Assembly: GCA_911728455.2 (NCBI GenBank)
Contig: OU452219.1
Location: 20,243,397-20,307,396, forward strand
Reading direction: 5' to 3'
DNA from: Marthasterias glacialis
Taxonomy: Eukaryota > Echinodermata > Asteroidea > Forcipulatida > Asteriidae
Length of the DNA: 64,000 nucleotides
The position numbers were made by a program, and so were the translations under genes. The notes under the pieces were generated by a model. The model saw nothing but the letters and a program-made list of their open reading frames with translations. It did no database searches and was not told the origin of the DNA. Positions within the stretch are counted from its first letter, which is position 1, and each line of letters starts with the position of its first letter. Of the stretch, positions 60,201 through 64,000 are shown one piece after another.

Positions 60201-60668
60201 CTAAGGACAGGGCAGAGGGGGGCAGACCCTTGGCTAGGTCCCCTGCATCACCCCAGGGTGGGGGCATCAGCAGGGAATCTATTACTCCCTCCTTGGAGGA
60301 GGAGGAGATGGAGGTGGAGGTAGAGGAGATTTCAGCAGGAGCGAGGTCACTCTGCCCTCCGGGCACGTCGTCTGACCTGGCTTCTCCTTGGAACTGATCC
60401 AGTTTCGAGAGGCACCGAGTGGCTGGCTCGCCGTGACCCAATTCCTGGCCAGGTTCAGTCGCTGCAGCAGCAGCCCCGACCGGTGGTGACGATGATGATG
60501 ATGTTGGGGATTTGGCGGGAGATTGTTTCTGGTGCGTGTCTGGATGATTGCTTGTGGCGGGGCTGGGAGTGTGGTCTCTATCTAATTCATTAACGTCTCC
60601 GCATGAGACCTCGTCCAGGGCTTCGCCAGCTTCATCATAATCTGCTAATGATGAGGTTGTGCTTTCAT
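45241..60668 (-). CDS. BRF1: BRF1 (TFIIIB 90-kDa subunit homologue), 3' portion, eight exons, 5' end off window
   Basis: BRF1 joins TBP and BDP1 in TFIIIB, which recruits RNA polymerase III to tRNA, 5S and similar promoters in the nucleus. Exons in transcript order (minus strand): 60153-60668, 58209-58270, 53056-53137, 51322-51380, 50113-50245, 49227-49357, 47920-48136, 45241-45287. All phases close across GT-AG borders (1247 nt). Recognisable segments: [31 protein letters not shown], which is the acidic ELDLxGIDDxEID signature of the Brf homology II region that binds [43 protein letters not shown] then [32 protein letters not shown]; and an acidic end [13 protein letters not shown]. The N-terminal zinc ribbon and cyclin folds are not in the window. 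A low-complexity Ser/Pro/Ala segment in the first exon here is longer than in human BRF1. Confidence 0.95.
46250..46286 (+). repeat. GA-rich and poly-G tract (BRF1 last intron)
   Basis: (GA)n-like sequence from 46229 followed by an unbroken run of about 27 G at 46260-46286. This is a simple repeat, possibly length-variable or an assembly weak point. Confidence 0.85.
46454..46801 (+). mobile_element. tRNA-derived SINE S2, dimer-like copy
   Basis: The full unit from about 46587 has a tRNA-like head: ggcaatctcggtggtccagt (A-box region) and gtgggttcgaatcccatcc (B box). It is followed by atatgcctgtggattaattt, cgggaaagtactgagtatac and ttatcccacaatgcagaatc. A preceding 3' half (46454-46560) with ttatccccgatgcaaaatta suggests a head-to-tail dimer. 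Confidence 0.7.
47262..47386. repeat. Dispersed repeat with ggcagtggctatggcc core (BRF1 intron)
   Basis: See 38213-38345. This copy has arms cggcagtggctatggccgga and ccaacagccatagccgtagc that can pair. Confidence 0.5.
47920..48136 (-). CDS. BRF1: BRF1 exon
   Basis: [20 protein letters not shown] ... [16 protein letters not shown], then an acidic Gly/Glu-rich stretch and [11 protein letters not shown]; aligns with VLVESGPVSYHADEE ... SALQMMG in human. Confidence 0.9.
49227..49357 (-). CDS. BRF1: BRF1 exon
   Basis: [20 protein letters not shown] ... [16 protein letters not shown]; the basic Pro/Thr-rich region with KRLRPL-type motif. Confidence 0.9.
49583..49735. repeat. Foldback repeat family F2 (BRF1 intron)
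   Basis: caggcctgcacgctttgttc, ggtaaagggcacctctatga, tctattggaacatttcaagg, and gtatcagagcctg at the right end; same order as at 28816-28980. Confidence 0.65.
50113..50245 (-). CDS. BRF1: BRF1 exon
   Basis: [20 protein letters not shown] then [17 protein letters not shown]. The block IQAST.GEAIEK....KISSKINY is nearly invariant among animal BRF1 proteins. Confidence 0.95.
50270..50480 (+). mobile_element. tRNA-derived SINE S2
   Basis: gcggtacccgctgcttaaat, then a head with tcagcggtatagtggtgagg, a B-box-like catgggtgcgaatcccacc, atatgcctgtggagtttatt and cggggaaagtacagagtaga, cagtgcttaacacacactgg. It has the same block order as 46554-46801. Confidence 0.65.
50592..50742. repeat. Foldback repeat family F1 (BRF1 intron), left end lost
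   Basis: aatttctgctgagcaaaata, caggataccagtcacagatg, then cagctctatgaaattgggac at the right end. Confidence 0.65.
50762..50817 (+). repeat. (GGGGA)n tract
   Basis: Eight or so consecutive GGGGA units flanked by longer G runs. It fits a G-quadruplex pattern on the + strand, the non-template strand relative to + and the template strand for BRF1 transcription. Confidence 0.9.
51322..51380 (-). CDS. BRF1: BRF1 exon
   Basis: [20 protein letters not shown]; a charged helix continuing Brf homology II; human has [21 protein letters not shown] here. Confidence 0.92.
52540..52890. repeat. Imperfect tandem repeat, about 69-bp unit (BRF1 intron)
   Basis: The phrase taagcacaccagctgcagca (variants taagcacaccgcttgcagca and taagcataccagcttgcagc) recurs near 52574, 52642, 52709 and 52780. 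The connecting text is ttttgccaacattactgaag and tgtacct, with ttcatggc. Confidence 0.7.
53056..53137 (-). CDS. BRF1: BRF1 exon
   Basis: [20 protein letters not shown] then EYIKLMK; corresponds to the YILNESE..W..ENAEYL helix in human BRF1. Confidence 0.93.
53866..54005 (+). repeat. Single relative of the 116-bp CMTR1-intron unit
   Basis: aaccctcctaccatctgacc, actcaatctcatccactgtg and gtggtgaatgcatct follow the 26135-26602 unit almost base for base, then gattagttctgtggagt corresponds to the sequence right after that array. Confidence 0.8.
54205..54775. repeat. Minisatellite, eleven copies, mostly 54-bp period (BRF1 intron)
   Basis: The unit is ctgggaaattcccagggaaa, then ttgggttgaccctttcccac, ttgaattgctaacc. 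Unit positions by the first GGGAAA (or variant): 54217, 54276, 54335, 54383, 54437, 54491, 54545, 54599, 54652, 54706, 54759. The first two spacings are 59 bp because gaatt is doubled. Six units carry the perfect palindrome GGGAAATTCCC; others have GGGAAATGCCC or a decayed version. Confidence 0.93.
56459..57540. repeat. Direct repeat flanking a SINE (BRF1 intron)
   Basis: A block around 56465-56580 (agctggggttgggttgggta ... gggttgggtggtaagtaaaa, gtacagtttagctgggctga) recurs at about 57430-57535 (agctagggttggactcagtg ... gggttgggtggtaagttaaa, gtaaagttcagctgggctga). The S1 SINE sits between the two. Confidence 0.6.
56859..57260 (+). mobile_element. tRNA-derived SINE S1, apparently full length (about 400 bp)
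   Basis: The tRNA-like head has a Pol III A-box region (gtggccgagcaga) and B box (gtgggttcgagtcccgg, about 56935-56951). The body includes caagacacttaaccattatt, gcttcgtccttcggatggga, gcacttatcgcaaagagaag and ggattcgccccagtgttcct. The 3' tail agcgctttgagactcccatc ... aaagcgctacataagaactg ends in (ATT)n. That tail form is shared by many SINEs with their partner LINEs. It is antisense to BRF1. Confidence 0.85.
58209..58270 (-). CDS. BRF1: BRF1 exon (TBP-binding ELDLTGIDD motif)
   Basis: [20 protein letters not shown] then M, the most conserved C-terminal signature of the BRF1 family; phase 0 end at GTACGT. Confidence 0.95.
58376..58699. repeat. Long (CAAA)n microsatellite, about 320 bp (BRF1 intron)
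   Basis: Two (CAAA)n blocks are separated by a short interrupted part (aacaacccaacaaacaaaca). Long minus-strand open frames here read FVCL repeats and are artefacts of the repeat. The block ends near 58699, about 430 bp upstream of the ELDLTGIDD exon in transcript terms. Confidence 0.97.
58986..59196. repeat. Foldback repeat family F1, diverged (BRF1 intron)
   Basis: gcccaatgtcataaagctgc at the left; aaccagtcacaagcatttta and ttttggctggtaacctgttt inside; ccaagcactttttacagcct near the right end. Confidence 0.6.
60153..60668 (-). CDS. BRF1: BRF1 exon (linker to [11 protein letters not shown])
   Basis: 516 nt. Begins after a CCCTGTAG acceptor with two bases completing a split codon. Encodes a Ser/Thr/Pro/Ala-rich, acidic linker and ends [19 protein letters not shown], the segment human BRF1 has as SLGISDSIREC. 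The donor is GTGAGA. Confidence 0.9.
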
Positions 60669-63600
60669 CTACAGGGCAAGGAGACAAAGATATTCTAAAT
60701 ATTTCAGAATTCAATTTTCGCTTAATTTCCCAGTCAAGTATCTCTTCTAAAAAAGTCTCATCTCGAACTCAATATCCTTTTTTATATAACTGACAAACAG
60801 ATCCTTGTCATTTGATTGGTGGAACTTACACATTCACTTTTACATCCATTCGCATCGGGGATCAAACAGTCCTATTTGCCCATGGGGAATAGAATTTCCC
60901 ATTCAACATATAGGATCATACTTGTTCCCAATGTTTTTGAGCAGTACAGCGCACTGCTAAAATAAAGGAGCACCCGTACAAAAGGTTGTGATCCGATCAA
61001 TATCATTTTTTTTGCATTGTTGTCAACCAAACACACAAATAAAAATAATGTTAAATCTATGTTTAAAAATACATCACATGACAATGTCAGTTATATAAAG
61101 CTTTACATAGCGGCTTTAATTTGTGGAATGGGAGGAATAGTATCGCTTGATAAAATTTGGACTGTTCAATTTCACTCGGCTTTGCCTTGTGAAATGGAAC
61201 AGTCAAAATGTTACCTTGCGATAATATTCCTCCCATTACACTCTGAGCCACTCAATATCTGTAAACTATACAGATCCCATACTCCTTTCGCTCAATTATG
61301 CATCTGATACAAATTAAAATAAAGCCATTGAAGACTGTAACTTACATTGTATGCTTAGTGTCTTTTTAAAACTCAAGAAGAAATTGAAACATTACGCTTG
61401 GTTGTTAAATTTGCATCGGGGATAAAGAATATTACATGTGTTTTACCATACACCAATGTGTGTTAAGTACAGTATACTCAGCACTTTCCCGAGTTCTGTG
61501 AAAAAGAAATCAACAGGCATATAACTTGGGTGGGATTCAAACCCAGGACCTCTGTCAGTCTAGAGCAGATGTCTGGACCAACTGGACCACCGAGATTGCC
61601 CGGCAGCTAAATGCTTTAGTTGAAGATGTACATGTACATGTATGTACTCACTGCTTGTCAGGCTTATCGTTTCTGACATACATGGACATGTACATGTAGG
61701 CTGGCTCCTAGCCTTGTTGGCCCTTAAGATGTTTAAATAAGGACAGGTACACATGCAATCCACTGTAACACGGTAAAGAGGGAGGCCAAAAGGAGTCACA
61801 CACCATTTCAACATGAACAACAGGGTTCATTTTTCGTTCAACAACTTTGACTCAAGTACATGTCAGTTTTTGTTAATATTATTATTTTTTTTTACCTCAA
61901 TGGTATGATACCATTGTCTCAAAACAACCTCATTTCCCTGCTGGCAACAGAAAATAAAACCCAAACAAATAACCATTACCCTGAATAGTGCATCCGAACT
62001 AAACCCAAACAAAGCGCCAGGTGGGTTCTTATCTGAGAGATTTGTTGACAGTTGTTTTGTCATCATGCCCCCAATACTTGCAGATCAAGACTGCAAAGGG
62101 TTCTTGGGGGGGGGGGAAGTAACTGGTTGATTACATTGTACAGGGAAACTTCAAAGGTCCATTTTGACAACAGAAAACTTCAGGATTGCTGAACAAGTAT
62201 TCGCTGCAAGAGTCATTATGTCATCCCCAGGTCACCGAACTACAATCATGGAGCACAAACACCGGTTCAAACACAAACAGCGACCAACTGTATTTCCCAT
62301 CCTAATCAATAATAAAAGCTTTATACCTACACATTGAAACCTATATTTCGCAATCTGCATCTTTCTCCATCGGGAACTGAAAATAACTGCACTTATGACT
62401 TTCACTAGCATGATTGCAACCTGTAGTAGTTCCGGCCGATTTCCTACCTCCCCAGATAGTACTTAATAAGCAGGACAGTTCTTCTCAGATTTAAGTTGTT
62501 CCCCCCCCCCCCCCCCCCACCCCCGAATTCCGAAATCTACTCTGTGATAGTAGAATAATAACAGGACAAGTTCTCACAAGAACCACCTACTGTATATAGC
62601 AAAGTAGCTATAATCACATGGTGTTACCACAAACCAAATATACATTGCTGCCAGGTTTTGATACTATCCCTACGTTTGTGCTCTGTGTTGAGTGTACGGT
62701 CGAAAGCGCTGTGATGGAAGTGGCATGAACCGGTGTCGAGGAAGTGAGCGTGACCTCGGGAGGAAAATGGCGTTGGACTACGACGGCGAATTGAATGAGT
62801 CAATTTGCTTTGTAGGAAAATAGGTCCTCGCTCGAACTGTTCAAGATCTGAAGATTAACCTCGATAAAGAGGGTTCATGGTTCAGTAAATGTAACTTCTT
62901 TTTCTCTCCCCTCCCCCCCAAAAAAAATCTCCTACAGGGAATTATTTGAATAAAAAACAGGGAATTATTTGAATAAAAAACATTTCTCTGGCCCTTTCCT
63001 ACCCTCTCTCATTCCGGAGCCAGGATCAGAGTCTATTATTATCTACCAAAGTTGTTTTGCCTTTTTCTCTAAACTCAAATGTCCTGAAATCTTGTTGAAC
63101 TTGTTGTACTGTTTTTGAAGTGAAAAAGAAAAAGAAAATAAATGTGCCTTGTGTAGTTGTTTGAAGTAAAGTGTACTGTAATAAGTCATGTGAGTAGAAA
63201 ACATTAAACTAACGATGCAGGGCCGCAACCGACATTTTTTTTTTTTTTTTTTTTTTATCTGTTTGGGAATACCCTGGGTAAAGAAATGTCAAAAATAAAT
63301 ATTTTTATTAATAGGACCTCATCAATTAAAATTTCAATTGTTTTATTCCTACTTAACAAATGCGGGACAACAATCATTCATGCTGGCAGGTGTTGGGTTA
63401 CATGTGTAAACATTATCACATGTCACATGTATCAAACCAGGTATTTGATAAAGGGGGGGGGGGGAGAGGAAGTGGCAGGATCCAGTGCATGTTAATTTGA
63501 CCGACTTCAAGAAAGCACTGGAATACCATCCATCACTAAAAGCACTATTAAATTCTTCAATTCCCTCACAAGACACACAAAAAAAAAAAATGAGTGACAC

Positions 63601-64000
63601 ACATTCATTTTCTGTTGAGCTTCACCACAAAGGCCCAGTTTGTTTTAAACAAGAAGTTTACTAAATATACTATTCAACACTACAACAATCTGCACAACAT
63701 CTGCCAGTAGAAGATCATCCATTTCAATATCTTGTAAGAAAGAAAGAAGAAACATGAGTGAAAGAGAAACTGACTGCATGCCAGAGGCAGCAGTGGCTCT
63801 CAGCTGTCCGGATAGATTTATGAGCTTTTGCTGAGGGTCCAACATTTCTTGTGGGGCCCCGGGTAAACTACTATACCATCCTAATAAGTCTTCATTAGGT
63901 CTTGTTCTGCCGGGGAACGGGAGCATGCTTGTTTTGTTTTTACAATGCCTAGTTAAGAGTTGAATGATACCTCTGCAATGCTGGCACGCTTTTCTCTGAA
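60669..64000. other. BRF1 intron region upstream of the last recognised exon
   Basis: No exon here is certain. 61401-61616 is an S2 SINE. Simple repeats include C runs near 62501-62520 and a T run near 63233-63255. On the minus strand, 63941-64000 ends ...REKRASIAE before a weak GTATCA donor, and 63660-63732 has an acceptor followed by DIEMDDLLLADVVQIVV. Either might be BRF1 coding, but neither matches a segment I know and phases do not force a join. Confidence 0.4.
61401..61616 (-). mobile_element. tRNA-derived SINE S2, minus strand
   Basis: The reverse complement reads gggcaatctcggtggtccag, a B-box-like cctgggtttgaatcccaccc, atatgcctgttgatttcttt, cgggaaagtgctgagtatac and ttatccccgatgcaaattta; same order as 46587-46801. 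Confidence 0.75.

Noticed and set aside
63645-63926. 93-aa minus-strand ORF MLPFPGRTRPNEDLLGWYSS...
   Set aside because: It spans a likely acceptor at about 63732 and matches no BRF1 region I know; the middle is probably intron.

Overview
The window is metazoan nuclear DNA. It has spliced genes with GT-AG introns, AT-rich non-coding DNA, many microsatellites and dense short interspersed repeats. The two conserved genes read like deuterostome orthologues. The dominant repeat, a roughly 190-bp foldback element beginning and ending in gggcccaatttcatagagct or its reverse complement, recalls echinoderm (sea star-like) genomes. That taxonomic call is inference from memory, not a search.

Layout. 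(1) 0.8-16.9 kb holds four intronless, mutually paralogous genes: 786-2600 (+), 5093-6439 (+), 10008-11954 (+) and 15184-16938 (-). They encode 448-648 aa proteins of a family I do not recognise. Three of them contain the same sequence modules twice; the second gene keeps only part. Their C-termini differ: a membrane tail in copy 1, a lysine-rich stretch plus 57 consecutive Asp codons in copy 3, and short tails in copies 2 and 4. This cluster is the best candidate for something undescribed. (2) 17.73-31.71 kb (+) is a complete 20-exon CMTR1 (mRNA cap1 2'-O-ribose methyltransferase, 897 aa). All splice phases close, and the G-patch, RFTM catalytic core, guanylyltransferase-like region and WW domain are present. 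It lies head-to-head with copy 4 across about 0.8 kb. Its last coding exon has left three decayed tandem copies just downstream of the stop codon. (3) 31.7-45.2 kb has no gene I can support and is filled with foldback elements, SINE pieces and simple repeats. (4) 45.24-60.67 kb (-) is the 3' part (eight exons) of BRF1, the TFIIIB subunit of RNA polymerase III. Its 5' part, with the zinc ribbon and cyclin folds, lies beyond the right edge.

How they relate. CMTR1 (Pol II transcript capping) and BRF1 (Pol III initiation) are convergent housekeeping genes with no visible functional coupling. The four-copy family is the accessory, lineage-specific-looking part. BRF1 introns and the intergenic region carry tRNA-derived SINEs, a 116-bp tandem unit shared with a CMTR1 intron, a 54-bp minisatellite with kappaB-like palindromes, and several long simple repeats.
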